DNA of 39,975 nt from assembly GCA_016932135.1 (NCBI GenBank), contig JAFGDJ010000033.1, positions 1 through 39,975 of the forward strand, given 5' to 3'. Source of the DNA: Spirochaetales bacterium (GTDB lineage Bacteria > Spirochaetota > Spirochaetia > JAFGDJ01). Positions within the stretch are counted from its first letter, which is position 1, and the number at the start of each line of letters is the position of its first letter. Of the stretch, positions 1-7,919 are shown one piece after another. A model generated the notes under the pieces. The model saw only the letters and a program-made list of their open reading frames with translations. It ran no database searches and had not been told where the DNA came from. The translations under genes and the position numbers were made by a program.

Positions 1-153
1 AGTTCTTTATCATTTATCCATCTCCCCCAGCCCTATCAACGGACACTCCGCTCTTCTCTGCTCCCTTCGCTAACTCTTTAAAAGACCTGACTGTTGCTCA
101 TTGATCCTGAGGACACAGTCCTACATTCACCCTGTATCACAGGGCGGACTATC

Positions 154-182
154 AGAATATCAATTTATTCGTCCTGTGTCAA
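154..182 (-). promoter_or_regulatory. Downstream of two tandem leftward promoters
   Basis: On the minus strand TTGACA (177-182) is followed after exactly 17 nt by TATTCT (154-159). The predicted RNA would start near 147 and begin with a short hairpin, CCCTG/CAGGG (131-145 on the plus strand), then run off the left edge. Two strong promoters in tandem with A/T-rich upstream DNA suggest a stable RNA or another highly expressed gene outside the window. I see no coding region in 1-333. Confidence 0.65.
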
Positions 183-256
183 TAAGCCAACAGTTTATTT
201 TTTCAATCGACATGAGCCGATCGTCCGATTCCCGCTGTTGTGCAGGAACGATGCCA

Positions 257-285
257 ACAATATAGAATAACGGAGAAGGTGTCAA
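257..285 (-). promoter_or_regulatory. Upstream of two tandem leftward promoters
   Basis: On the minus strand TTGACA (280-285) is followed after exactly 17 nt by TATTGT (257-262). The DNA just upstream of the -35 box (about 286-330 on the plus strand) is very A/T-rich with A-runs, like an UP element. It points left, away from the HAD gene. Predicted start near 250. No terminator was recognised between this promoter and the end of the HAD gene at 334. Confidence 0.6.
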
Positions 286-333
286 GTAATATGAGAAAAA
301 AAGAATAAAAAAAGATTAAAATAACGTAAACAG

Positions 334-1110
334 TCAGAAAGACAACAATCGCTCGGCAAGCTCGGCAAAGCCGTAACTGCCTTCACCGGAAGTAATAAAA
401 GCCGGTTTAACTTTCATGGACGGGAGAAAATTTCGGATATTCCCCACTCCGCAGCTTAAAGGAAAAAAGGCGAACATCGGTTCATCGTTGGGGGAATCTC
501 CCACAAAAAGAACATCCGAGGTCATATTTGCCTCCGGATATCGTTGGGAGAAGAAGATCTGTGTCATGGAAAGCTTGTCATAATCACCGAACCAGGCATT
601 CACGTGAATGGAACTTATCTTCGCCCGGGCTCCTTCCGCTTCACAGGCCTTTTTAATGCCATCGGCGGCTTGATCGTCCAGCAGCGGCGGCTCCTCCCGG
701 TAATCCACGGCCAGGTCGAAAAGACGGCTAAATTGATCCGCCGCGATCCGGCTCTCCGGTACTGCCCGGTGTACCCGTTCCCAGAGCCCATCGAGCCGAT
801 CCTTCACTCCCTCCCGGTCCGCCAGGGGGTGGTACATCCTTTTCATCCGGTTTTCTTCCATATAAAACGCGAAAGCCCCGTTTTCCCCGATAACCCCGGC
901 TACAGGCCAGAATCGGGCGATCAGGTCGCACCACCCGGCGGGCCGCCCGGTAACCGGGATAACCCGCATGCCGGATCGGGACAGGTTCCACAGGGCGGTA
1001 TAGGCTTCGGGGAGGAGTTTCCCGCGGTAGGTCATGGTGTCGTCGATATCGGTGAGAAGAAAAGAAACCTTCCCGGCTTCCTGAGCCGTCAGGGTCTCCA
1101 GGGGTATCAA
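334..1110 (-). CDS. HAD-superfamily hydrolase, Cof/sucrose-phosphatase-like (IIB type)
   Basis: 258 residues. The N-terminal DIDDT motif (residues 21-25) is HAD motif I with nucleophile Asp21 and general acid Asp23. A GDSPNDEPMF motif near residue 203 is motif IV, which binds Mg2+. The cap between them suits the IIB class (Cof-like sugar phosphatases, sucrose-phosphatase, mannosyl-3-phosphoglycerate phosphatase). The substrate cannot be told; a sugar phosphate is a reasonable inference. The start is TTG at 1110: a GGAG about eight bases upstream lies inside the last codons of pgsA, 3 nt away, so translation is probably coupled. It is the last gene of the thrS operon. Confidence 0.8.
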   Translation of the reverse strand: MIPLETLTAQEAGKVSFLLTDIDDTMTYRGKLLPEAYTALWNLSRSGMRVIPVTGRPAGWCDLIARFWPVAGVIGENGAFAFYMEENRMKRMYHPLADREGVKDRLDGLWERVHRAVPESRIAADQFSRLFDLAVDYREEPPLLDDQAADGIKKACEAEGARAKISSIHVNAWFGDYDKLSMTQIFFSQRYPEANMTSDVLFVGDSPNDEPMFAFFPLSCGVGNIRNFLPSMKVKPAFITSGEGSYGFAELAERLLSF

Positions 1111-1113
1111 TCC

Positions 1114-1704
1114 TTAATCTCCGTTGGAAGGGGTGGAAAGCCGCAGCGCTCTGACAGCGTAGGTGGCGAAAGAAGCCATGGATGAAAAAGCGGCCAGAAG
1201 AAAGATATACAGGGCAACTTTCTTCAGAATATCCACCACATCGCCGGGCACACCGAAGCGGCTCAAGGCGACAATGGCAACCCCGGCGATTCCGGCAATA
1301 TTGTACACCACCGCCTTCAGCTTTCCCCAGATACTGGCGGCCAAAGCCACACCTTGACGAATCATCAGCAGGCGGAGGAAGGTCATGGCCAATTCACGGT
1401 AAATGAGAAGGGTAAAAATCCACAACGGCATGAAGCCGGTGCCGGTAAAACAGATAAAAAAGGTCATCCGGCTCATGACATCGGCGAAGGGATCTAAAAC
1501 TTTGCCGAGATCCGTTACCAACCCCTGTTTCCTGGCAATGGCGCCGTCGAGAACATCGGTTACTTCCTGAACGATAAAAAGAACTATCAGCAGTACGGCG
1601 GAGAGAAAAAATCCTTTTCCGGTCCACAGGGGAAAAAACCAGACCACAAAAAAAACCGGCGACAGTACTATGCGAAGAACTGTCAGCCTGGTAGGTACAT
1701 TCAT
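1114..1704 (-). CDS. pgsA: CDP-alcohol phosphatidyltransferase (phosphatidylglycerophosphate synthase-like)
   Basis: 196 residues, integral membrane. The full CDP-alcohol phosphotransferase signature D-x2-DG-x2-AR-x8-G-x3-D-x3-D is present, with Asp50, Asp53, Gly54, Ala57, Arg58, Gly67, Asp71 and Asp75. Hydrophobic segments flank it near residues 10-25, 32-47, 80-95 and 130-150. The family moves a phosphatidyl group from CDP-diacylglycerol to an alcohol. Length and similarity fit the glycerol-3-phosphate enzyme of phosphatidylglycerol synthesis, but the acceptor is not proved by the motif. The gene follows the membrane protein of unknown function by 9 nt and precedes the HAD gene by 3 nt. Confidence 0.85.
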   Translation of the reverse strand: MNVPTRLTVLRIVLSPVFFVVWFFPLWTGKGFFLSAVLLIVLFIVQEVTDVLDGAIARKQGLVTDLGKVLDPFADVMSRMTFFICFTGTGFMPLWIFTLLIYRELAMTFLRLLMIRQGVALAASIWGKLKAVVYNIAGIAGVAIVALSRFGVPGDVVDILKKVALYIFLLAAFSSMASFATYAVRALRLSTPSNGD

Positions 1705-1713
1705 GGAGAAACC

Positions 1714-2490
1714 TTAATTCTTTCCACTGTCCTGTGTCAACACCAGGGGGATATCCGAAAGGTCACTTTTCAGTGAAAGACCCGCATCTTTGGAGAAACG
1801 CAGGGTATAGGCGCCGAACCGGTCGGGGAAAAAGGGTTCGGAGGTGTAGTGAAAGGAAACCCAGCCGGGAACTCGACTTAGAACAATATTTTCCATCCCC
1901 GGAGTAACACTTTCTGAATCATCGACAACACGAAAGGTGTAAAAAAGAACCTTTCGAATGAAAAACCAGGCAGGATGAACCCGCATAAAGGTCCCCCGCA
2001 CTACCAGTCCGGTATTGTTGAGGGTTTGAAACACCGGAGACTCTCCGGACAAACTGATTTCAAGAGTACTCTTCTCATCAGTGGAAGAAACTACTCTCAG
2101 CTCGGCCAGATCCCCGTCGGCCGGCGCGCAGTACCAGAACTGCAAGGAAAATGCGAGAAAGATCAGCCCTGCTCCGGAGAGAATACAAAGGGGTATGCCG
2201 GCGGCCCGGCGGAACAAACCGAAAAGAAAGGCTGAAGCCGCCAGGATGCCAAAGGGGAGTAACAAGGCCGCTTCAAAAGCCCCGGAGCCGAAAAAGACAC
2301 CTCCCAGAGCTGAAAGAATTGCTCCGGAAAGATACACCGGTACCAGGGCGCTGATGCCGTCTCCCTGGCCTCTCCGGCTTGCCACGGAGCCTCGAATCAG
2401 TCTGGCACCGGCAGCACCGAAGAAAATCCCGCAGAGGGCAGCGTACAGATAGAGATTGTCCGGTTCACATCCCAGACAGTTCATAGACAT
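1714..2490 (-). CDS. Multi-pass membrane protein of unknown function
   Basis: 258 residues; I do not recognise the family. The first 125 residues hold about four hydrophobic segments (near 12-28, 47-66, 70-90 and 100-120), with a short Cys-containing N-terminus (MSMNCLGCEPD). The last 130 residues are soluble, beta-rich in composition and hydrophilic, ending near TQDSGKN. It overlaps the end of the M32 carboxypeptidase gene by 26 nt, so it belongs to the same transcript and is probably translationally coupled. ATG codons at 2490 and 2484 are both possible starts. Its place beside pgsA hints at an envelope role, which is only inference. Confidence 0.65.
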   Translation of the reverse strand: MSMNCLGCEPDNLYLYAALCGIFFGAAGARLIRGSVASRRGQGDGISALVPVYLSGAILSALGGVFFGSGAFEAALLLPFGILAASAFLFGLFRRAAGIPLCILSGAGLIFLAFSLQFWYCAPADGDLAELRVVSSTDEKSTLEISLSGESPVFQTLNNTGLVVRGTFMRVHPAWFFIRKVLFYTFRVVDDSESVTPGMENIVLSRVPGWVSFHYTSEPFFPDRFGAYTLRFSKDAGLSLKSDLSDIPLVLTQDSGKN

Positions 2491-3988
2491 CGGAATATTT
2501 TTCTTCCAGGTACCGGGAGAAGGGCTCCACCGAGAGTTCCTTGCCGGTCACCTCTTTTAGGAGTTCCGTCGCGGTCTTTGACGACCCGGCCACGTGGATA
2601 TTCTCCCTGAGCCAGGCGAGGATGCATCCCAGATCACCCTGTTCTATCCGACGGTCGAGGTCGGGAATTTCCTGGCGCAGCCGCTGGAAAAACTGGGCTC
2701 CGTACAGGTTGCCCAGAGCATAGGTGGGAAAATACCCGAAAGCCCCCATGGACCAGTGAATATCCTGCAGCACCCCCTCGGCATCCGAAGGGGGGACCAC
2801 ACCCAGGAGATCTCTCATGGCGTCGTTCCACGCCAAAGGCAGGTCGGCCACGGTCAGGTTTCCCTCTAAAAGGGCAGTTTCCAGCTCGAACCGGAGGATT
2901 ATGTGCATGTTGTAGGTTACTTCATCAGCCTCCACCCGGATCAGGGACGGTTCCACCTTGTTGACCCCCCGGTAGAAGTCGTCCATATCTATCCCGCTGA
3001 GCTGTTGGGGGAAATACTCCTTCAGCCGCGGCAGGTAATGGTTCCAGAAGGCCCGGCTTCTCCCGATGAGGTTTTCCCAGGTCCTGGATTGAGATTCATG
3101 GATTCCCAGGCTTGCCCCTTGCGCGAGGATATTTCCCCGGATGTCCTGGGAATAACCCAGCTCATACAGGGCGTGACCGGTCTCGTGGATGATGCCGAAA
3201 ATACTGGTTTTAAAGAAGTTTTCGTTGTACCGCGTGGTGATCCGAACGTCGTCACAGCCTAAGCTGGTGGTAAAGGGATGGGCCGACACATCCATCCGGC
3301 CTCGGGAAAGATCAAAGCCCATGTCGGCAAGAACGGTCCGACCGAAGGCTTCCTGCCGGTCTACCGGATAGGGTTTCAGCAGGAAAACATCGTCGACCTG
3401 GGGGGCTTCGGAGATCCTGGCGAGAAGTCCCTGAAGGTAGGTCCGCAAGTCCCTGAAAACCCGCCGAAGATCGGCGGTTTTCATCCAGGGCTCGTATTCA
3501 TCCAGCAGAGCATCGTAGGGGTGATCCTGATAGCCTAAACACCGGGCTTTCTCCAGGTTGAGCTTGAGCAGGGTGTCCAGGTGAGGGGCGAAGGCCTGGT
3601 AGTCCTTCGCCTGCCGGGCTTTGACCCAGGCGGCCTGCGAGAGGCTGGCGGATCGGGCCAGTTCGGTAACCAATCGGGCGGGAAGTTTTACCGCCCGGGA
3701 GTATTCCCTCCATACCGCCCGCAGATACGACCGGGACACATCATCCAGGTCCCTGGTTCCACCGGGGGCATCATCACTGCAGCCCAGGTCTTCCAGCAGC
3801 TCTCCGATTTCCGGAAAGGTTATTCTATCGTGATGGAGAGCCTGGATTAGGGTTATCTGTTCGGCCCTTTCGGCTATCCCCGCTTCGGGCAGGTTTGTCT
3901 GCTGGTCCCAGCCCAAAACCGATCCGATATTGGACAGCACCATCAGTTCCCTGGTTTTGTCCTTCAGTTTGTTAAGCGACTCTTTCAT
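2465..3988 (-). CDS. Carboxypeptidase Taq, M32 family metallopeptidase
   Basis: 507 residues, the usual length for M32. The zinc motif HETGH is at residues 268-272, followed by HESQSRTWEN near 297-306, the conserved M32 stretch that contributes the third ligand. The enzyme removes C-terminal residues from peptides in the cytoplasm; no signal peptide is seen. It starts with ATG at 3988, 19 nt after the thrS stop, behind an AGGATAAGGAT stretch, and should be cotranscribed with thrS under T-box control. Its last 26 nt are shared with the next gene. Confidence 0.93.
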   Translation of the reverse strand: MKESLNKLKDKTRELMVLSNIGSVLGWDQQTNLPEAGIAERAEQITLIQALHHDRITFPEIGELLEDLGCSDDAPGGTRDLDDVSRSYLRAVWREYSRAVKLPARLVTELARSASLSQAAWVKARQAKDYQAFAPHLDTLLKLNLEKARCLGYQDHPYDALLDEYEPWMKTADLRRVFRDLRTYLQGLLARISEAPQVDDVFLLKPYPVDRQEAFGRTVLADMGFDLSRGRMDVSAHPFTTSLGCDDVRITTRYNENFFKTSIFGIIHETGHALYELGYSQDIRGNILAQGASLGIHESQSRTWENLIGRSRAFWNHYLPRLKEYFPQQLSGIDMDDFYRGVNKVEPSLIRVEADEVTYNMHIILRFELETALLEGNLTVADLPLAWNDAMRDLLGVVPPSDAEGVLQDIHWSMGAFGYFPTYALGNLYGAQFFQRLRQEIPDLDRRIEQGDLGCILAWLRENIHVAGSSKTATELLKEVTGKELSVEPFSRYLEEKYSDVYELSGM

Positions 3989-4007
3989 ATCCTTATCCTA
4001 AAGTATA

Positions 4008-5747
4008 CTACAGAAGTTCCTTCCGGGCGATAACCTCTTTCACCGAGTCGATAAAATTCTGCAAAGGCACTCCGTTTTCCCGGTCTCCGTTTCGCTTCCG
4101 CAACGATACCGACGATTCCTGCTCTTCCCGCTCCCCTACTACCAGCATATAGGGAATCTTCTCGTTCTGGGCGTTCCGGATCTTAGCGTTCATCCGGTTG
4201 TCGGTCAGGTCCTTTTCCGCCCGAATACCCGCGGTTTTCAACGCGTCGGCTACCTGAGCCGCGTACCCTTCGAAAGCCGGGGCCACAGGAATAACCACTG
4301 CCTGTACCGGGGAAAGCCATACGGGGAAAGCGCCGCCGTAGTGTTCGACGAGCACCCCGAAAAACCGCTCCAGGGAACCCAGGAGGGCCCGATGAATCAT
4401 CAGGGGACGCTTTTCCTTGCCGTCGTGGTCCACAAAAGTCATATCAAACCGTTCGGGCAGGTTGAAGTCGAACTGGATGGTAGTCATCTGCCATTCTCTG
4501 CCCAGGGCGTCCTTGATCTTCAAATCGATCTTCGGGCCGTAGAAGGCTCCGCCGCCCTCGTCCATTTCATAGGTGAGACCCTCGGCATCGATGGCTTTTT
4601 TCAGGGACTGGATAGCCCGATCCCAGTCCTCCTGGCTTCCTACGCTCTTCTCCGGTTTGGTGGCCAGGTAGGCCTTGATATCGGAAAAACCGAAATCCTT
4701 CCAGATGGAAAGGCTGAACCGAAGAACTCCGAGGATCTCTTCTTCCATCTGTTCCGGAGTACAGAACAGATGGGCGTCATCCTGGGTAAAACCGCGAACC
4801 CGGAGGAGCCCGTGAAGCACGCCGGAACGTTCGTAACGGTATACCGTTCCCAGTTCGGCCCAGCGCAGGGGCAGATCCCGGTAACTCTTCATGGAGTTTT
4901 TATAGATCAGGATGTGGAAGGGGCAGTTCATTGGTTTGATATAATAATCGCTCTTGTCCACCTCCATGGGGGCGTACATGTTCTCGTTGTAGAACCCCAG
5001 GTGCCCGGAGGTCTCCCAGAGCCAGGACTTACCCACATGGGGGGTGTAGAGCTGTTCGTACCCCCCCTCATAATGCCTCTTCCGCCAGTAATCCTCGATG
5101 GCCAGCCGAATTCTTGCCCCTTTCGGGTGCCAGTAAATGAGCCCCGGACCCGCTTCTTCATGGGTTGAAAAGAGGTCCAGTTCCCTGCCCAGTTTCCGGT
5201 GATCCCGTTTTTCCACCTCTTCCAGGTGCTGCAGGTAGAGCCGCAGGTCCTTCGGGTTTTCCCAGGCCGTGCCGTAAATCCGCTGGAGCATCTGGTTATG
5301 CTCGTCTCCCCGCCAGTAAGCCCCGGCGACGGACAGAAGCTTGAAGGCTTCGGCGTTCAGCCGGGCGGTGGATTCCACATGAGGTCCCCGGCAGAGGTCG
5401 GTGAATTTTCCCACCGTGTAGAGGGACACCTCGTCGCCCTCGGGAATAGCCTCAAGGAGCTCAATTTTATACTTCTGGCCTGCAAAAACCTCGGCGGCCT
5501 CTTTCCGGGAGACCACCCGTTTTTCAAAGGGAAGCTTCCCGGCGATGATGTTCTTCATCCGGGAGGTAATATCTTCCAGATCTTCCGGTGTCAGGGACCG
5601 GGGCAGCTCGAAATCATAGTAAAAGCCGTTATCGATGGCCGGCCCGATGGCGATCTGGGCGTCGGGAAAGATCTCCAGCACGGCGTCGGCCATGACATGG
5701 GACATGGAGTGGCGAAGAGCCAGGAGTGTATCGTCTTTCTCAGCCAT
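4008..5747 (-). CDS. thrS: Threonyl-tRNA synthetase lacking the N-terminal TGS domain
   Basis: 579 residues from the ATG at 5747, which follows AAGGAG (5755-5760) at good spacing. An in-frame extension to 5798 would read into the T-box terminator and is rejected. The protein opens directly with the editing (SAD) domain, HSMSHV near residue 12, and continues into the class II core: NCPFH with a zinc ligand, the motif 2 region YRYERSG...GFTQDDAHLF, the motif 3 region around HRALLGSLERF, and a C-terminal anticodon-binding domain. Enzymes of the E. coli type are about 640 residues and carry a TGS domain first; it is absent here, as I recall for Treponema enzymes. It charges tRNA-Thr and is the first gene of the operon. 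Confidence 0.97.
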   Translation of the reverse strand: MAEKDDTLLALRHSMSHVMADAVLEIFPDAQIAIGPAIDNGFYYDFELPRSLTPEDLEDITSRMKNIIAGKLPFEKRVVSRKEAAEVFAGQKYKIELLEAIPEGDEVSLYTVGKFTDLCRGPHVESTARLNAEAFKLLSVAGAYWRGDEHNQMLQRIYGTAWENPKDLRLYLQHLEEVEKRDHRKLGRELDLFSTHEEAGPGLIYWHPKGARIRLAIEDYWRKRHYEGGYEQLYTPHVGKSWLWETSGHLGFYNENMYAPMEVDKSDYYIKPMNCPFHILIYKNSMKSYRDLPLRWAELGTVYRYERSGVLHGLLRVRGFTQDDAHLFCTPEQMEEEILGVLRFSLSIWKDFGFSDIKAYLATKPEKSVGSQEDWDRAIQSLKKAIDAEGLTYEMDEGGGAFYGPKIDLKIKDALGREWQMTTIQFDFNLPERFDMTFVDHDGKEKRPLMIHRALLGSLERFFGVLVEHYGGAFPVWLSPVQAVVIPVAPAFEGYAAQVADALKTAGIRAEKDLTDNRMNAKIRNAQNEKIPYMLVVGEREEQESSVSLRKRNGDRENGVPLQNFIDSVKEVIARKELL

Positions 5748-5765
5748 GGTTTTTCTCCTTCGGGG

Positions 5766-5833
5766 AAAACAAAAAGCCTGAATGCCTTTCGTCCCCACGC
5801 GTTATGTGCGTAAGGACGAAAAGCTCCCAGGCT
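5766..5833 (-). terminator. T-box intrinsic terminator before thrS
   Basis: In the minus-strand RNA, AGCCTG pairs with CAGGCT (5828-5833 with 5775-5780), TTTCGTCC pairs with GGACGAAA inside it, and ACGC/GCGT caps the stem. TTTTTGTTTT follows (5766-5775). The 5' arm lies directly after the T-box sequence, so antiterminator and terminator are alternatives. The thrS ribosome-binding site follows 6 nt later. Confidence 0.88.
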
Positions 5834-6062
5834 CTCCGCGGTTCCACCTTACTTCCGCGCACTCTATTAACGGGCGCGGCTCTCTTTCCCATCACGCCGG
5901 GTAGCGGTTCCCCCATACTGCCGCGATATACGCGGGTTCCGACGGACGGCTCGGGAGGGGTTTTCACTCAATCGCATTTGCCGGGCGCCTTCCAGCCTAA
6001 GGGCGCCTTCTCTTCTTCGGCAAAGGGGCGAAGCTACTCGTCTCCGTCACAGCTTTGTAGTA
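5766..6062 (-). promoter_or_regulatory. T-box leader controlling thrS
   Basis: The minus-strand transcript carries AAGGTGGAACCGCG (5837-5850), the T-box sequence that binds the acceptor end of uncharged tRNA. Stem I can be traced: base GACGGA/TCCGTC, a GACGAGTAG element with the AGTA motif on the 5' side, TTTGCCG/CGGCAAA, and a distal stem GGCGCC/GGCGCC enclosing a CTTAGGCTGGAA loop. GTGAAAACC follows on the 3' side, so ACC at 5959-5961 is a candidate Thr specifier codon. A terminator lies just downstream. The expected logic is read-through when tRNA-Thr is uncharged. The exact specifier position is inferred. Confidence 0.92.
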
Positions 6063-6091
6063 ATAATCGCCATAAACCGGGAGGAAGTCAA
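6063..6091 (-). promoter_or_regulatory. Candidate promoter of the thrS operon
   Basis: On the minus strand TTGACT (6086-6091) is followed after 17 nt by GATTAT (6063-6068). The RNA would start near 6056, just before the base of Stem I of the T-box, giving a leader of about 310 nt, a normal size for a T-box. The -10 box matches consensus at four of six positions. Confidence 0.55.
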
Positions 6092-6100
6092 GGGGGAGAT

Positions 6101-6158
6101 AGTGTGAGGGATCAGTGTGAGGGATCAGTGTGAGGGATCAGTGTGAGGGATCAGTGAG
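6101..6158. repeat. Tandem 13-bp repeat, four perfect copies plus a partial
   Basis: The unit AGTGTGAGGGATC is repeated exactly at 6101, 6114, 6127 and 6140, with a degenerate partial copy AGTGAG at 6153. About 15-45 nt further right the complementary words CCTCACAC and CCTCACACT occur (around 6177-6197), so the repeats can pair with them. It sits just upstream of the thrS promoter and between it and the divergent aldehyde dehydrogenase promoter. The rest of 6160-6296 shows nothing recognisable. Confidence 0.9.
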
Positions 6159-6296
6159 AGTGGGAGTGAATTTTATCCTCACACCGACGCCTCACACTCC
6201 CCCTGTTTTTCCTTTTGCGGCCTTTGCCTCCCGGCGCCTTGACGTGAACTCTTTTTCCGTATTCCCGTCCGTGTTTTCCGTGGATTAACAAAATTC

Positions 6297-6325
6297 TTGA
6301 CACCGGGAATTTGCCTGTGTTATCA
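6297..6325 (+). promoter_or_regulatory. Promoter of the aldehyde dehydrogenase riboswitch transcript
   Basis: TTGACA (6297-6302) is followed after 17 nt by TTATCA (6320-6325); shifting by one gives TATCAT. The RNA probably starts at the ACAAT near 6331, about ten bases before the aptamer. The same arrangement, including an ACAAT start, is found before the second riboswitch. Confidence 0.75.
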
Positions 6326-6339
6326 TCCGGACAATAAAA

Positions 6340-6438
6340 CTCCGAGCCCGGTATTCCTGTCGTCCTTCCGAAAGGACCATGGAAGCGGGCCGATGGGTCC
6401 CTCCGGAAACGGGCGGGCCTCCCGTGTTTGGAAAGGAG
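6340..6438 (+). promoter_or_regulatory. Moco-type riboswitch upstream of aldehyde dehydrogenase
   Basis: It shares with the element at 8067-8161 an ordered set of blocks: CTCCGAG, TATTCCTGT, ATGGAAG, CCGATGGGTC, CCGGAAACG, GGGCCTCCC and TTGGAAAGGAG. Stem P2 is GCCCG/CGGGC here and GTTTG/CAAAC in the other copy, a five-pair compensatory change. A third stem is capped by a GAAA tetraloop. This layout matches what I recall of the Moco (molybdenum/tungsten cofactor) RNA motif. P1 pairs CTCC (6340-6343) with GGAG (6435-6438), which is also the Shine-Dalgarno of the gene 8 nt on, so ligand binding should hide the ribosome site. The Moco assignment is from memory; the structure is seen. Confidence 0.82.
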
Positions 6439-6446
6439 AACACCCC

Positions 6447-7919
6447 ATGGATCCTCACCGTTATATCTCTGAAAAACCTTATCCGCTGTATATCGGGGGA
6501 GAGTTTGTCTCCGCCGTGTCGGAAAAAACCTTCTCCCTGGTGAACCCCGCCACCGGCGAGGCCTTCGCCTCGGCAGCCTTAGGGGGCAGAGCCGACATGG
6601 AACGGGCCATGACAGCCGCCCGGGAAGCCTTCGACTCCGGCCCCTGGGCCGCCATGACCGGCCGAGACCGGAGCTCGCTTTTGTTAAAAACCACCGATAT
6701 TCTGGAAAAACGGGCGGAAGAGTTCGCCTGCGCCGAAACCCTGGACTGCGGAAAGATCTATCAGAGCGTGCTGCACTTCGAACTGCCCAACAGCCTGGAC
6801 GGAATACGTTACCATGCCGCCAAAGCCCGGTGTCTGGAAGGAAAAACCGTGCCTCTGGGAAGCGGAAAGGATTGCTTCAATTACGTCACCTGGCATCCCC
6901 GCGGGGTGGTGGGAGAAATCCTTCCCTGGAACGGCCCCCTGATGATGGGATGCCAGAAGATATCGGCCATCCTGGCGGCGGGAAACACGGTGATCGTAAA
7001 ACCGGCTTCCTGGGCTTCCTTGTCCATGCTGAAGATGGCCGAGGTATTCCACCAGGCGGGGTTTCCCCCGGGGGTGGTCAATGTAGTCACCGGGTCGGGG
7101 CAGGAAACCGGGTCAGCCCTTATGGAGAGCCCCCTGGTGGACATGGTGTCCCTTACCGGGGGCACGGAAACGGGCAAAAAACTCCTGGCCGGGTCGGTAA
7201 AAACCGTCAAGGACCTGGCCCTGGAACTGGGCGGCAAGAGCCCCAATATCGTTTTCCATGACGCGGATATGGAAAAAGCCGTTCCCTGGGCAGCCAGGGC
7301 CTTCACCCTGAATTCCGGACAGGTCTGTGTTTCCGGCACCCGCCTGTTGCTTCACCGGGAAATTTACGACGTCTTTCTTGAAAAATTGAAAATTTATTGC
7401 GAAACCAGTTTCAGACCGGGAGACGGATTTCATCCTGAGGTAAATTACAGCAGCCTGATCAGCCGGGAACACGCCGAGTCCGTCTGGCGGCATATTGAAG
7501 CCGGGAAAAAGGAAGGAGCCCGGCTGGTCTGCGGCGGGGAACCCTACGCGGACCCGGCATTAGCTAAAGGCAGCTTTGTTCCCCCCACGATTTTCGCCGA
7601 TGTCTCTCCGGATATGTCTATCTACCGGGAAGAGATCTTCGGCCCGGTGCTCTGCGTTACCCCGTTTAACTCGGAGGAGGAAGCCCTCACCCTGGCCAAC
7701 GGCACCGCCTACGGCCTGGCCGGCGGCGTTTTTACCTCTCACATCGGCCGTGCCCACCGGGTGGCCGGGCGACTGAAGGCCGGCCAGGTGTACATAAACT
7801 CCTATTTCAGCCGCGGCATGGTGGAATCCCCCGGCACGGGGTGGAAGGAAAGCGGCATCGGCGGCGCCGGCATCTATAAATACATGCTGCCGAAAACAGT
7901 CTTTACCGATTTGTCCTGA
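6447..7919 (+). CDS. NAD(P)-dependent aldehyde dehydrogenase
   Basis: 490 residues from the ATG at 6447, which follows GGAAAGGAG at ideal spacing; in-frame DNA further upstream is riboswitch and is not coding. The catalytic Cys294 is in GQVCVSG and the general base Glu260 is in LELGGKSPN. The N-terminal Rossmann region includes the PWNGPLMM and KPASWASLS signatures of the family. It oxidises an aldehyde to the acid using NAD(P)+ in the cytoplasm and needs no metal. It resembles betaine-aldehyde or indole-acetaldehyde type enzymes, but the substrate is not predictable. It is monocistronic; a 359-nt gap with the second riboswitch follows. Its control by a Moco-type RNA is odd because it has no molybdenum cofactor. 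Confidence 0.93.
   Translation: MDPHRYISEKPYPLYIGGEFVSAVSEKTFSLVNPATGEAFASAALGGRADMERAMTAAREAFDSGPWAAMTGRDRSSLLLKTTDILEKRAEEFACAETLDCGKIYQSVLHFELPNSLDGIRYHAAKARCLEGKTVPLGSGKDCFNYVTWHPRGVVGEILPWNGPLMMGCQKISAILAAGNTVIVKPASWASLSMLKMAEVFHQAGFPPGVVNVVTGSGQETGSALMESPLVDMVSLTGGTETGKKLLAGSVKTVKDLALELGGKSPNIVFHDADMEKAVPWAARAFTLNSGQVCVSGTRLLLHREIYDVFLEKLKIYCETSFRPGDGFHPEVNYSSLISREHAESVWRHIEAGKKEGARLVCGGEPYADPALAKGSFVPPTIFADVSPDMSIYREEIFGPVLCVTPFNSEEEALTLANGTAYGLAGGVFTSHIGRAHRVAGRLKAGQVYINSYFSRGMVESPGTGWKESGIGGAGIYKYMLPKTVFTDLS

Noticed and set aside
4341-5168. 275-codon open frame on the plus strand opposite thrS
   Set aside because: thrS motifs are intact on the other strand; the plus frame has no domain.
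5748-5798. 17-residue N-terminal extension of thrS
   Set aside because: It would be coded by the T-box terminator hairpin and the ribosome-binding site of the ATG at 5747.
6101-6158. Possible CRISPR array
   Set aside because: The 13-bp units are directly joined with no spacers and no cas genes are present.
6297-6446. N-terminal extension of the aldehyde dehydrogenase from a TTG
   Set aside because: The TTG is the -35 box of the promoter and the extension reads through the riboswitch; the ATG at 6447 has an ideal ribosome site.
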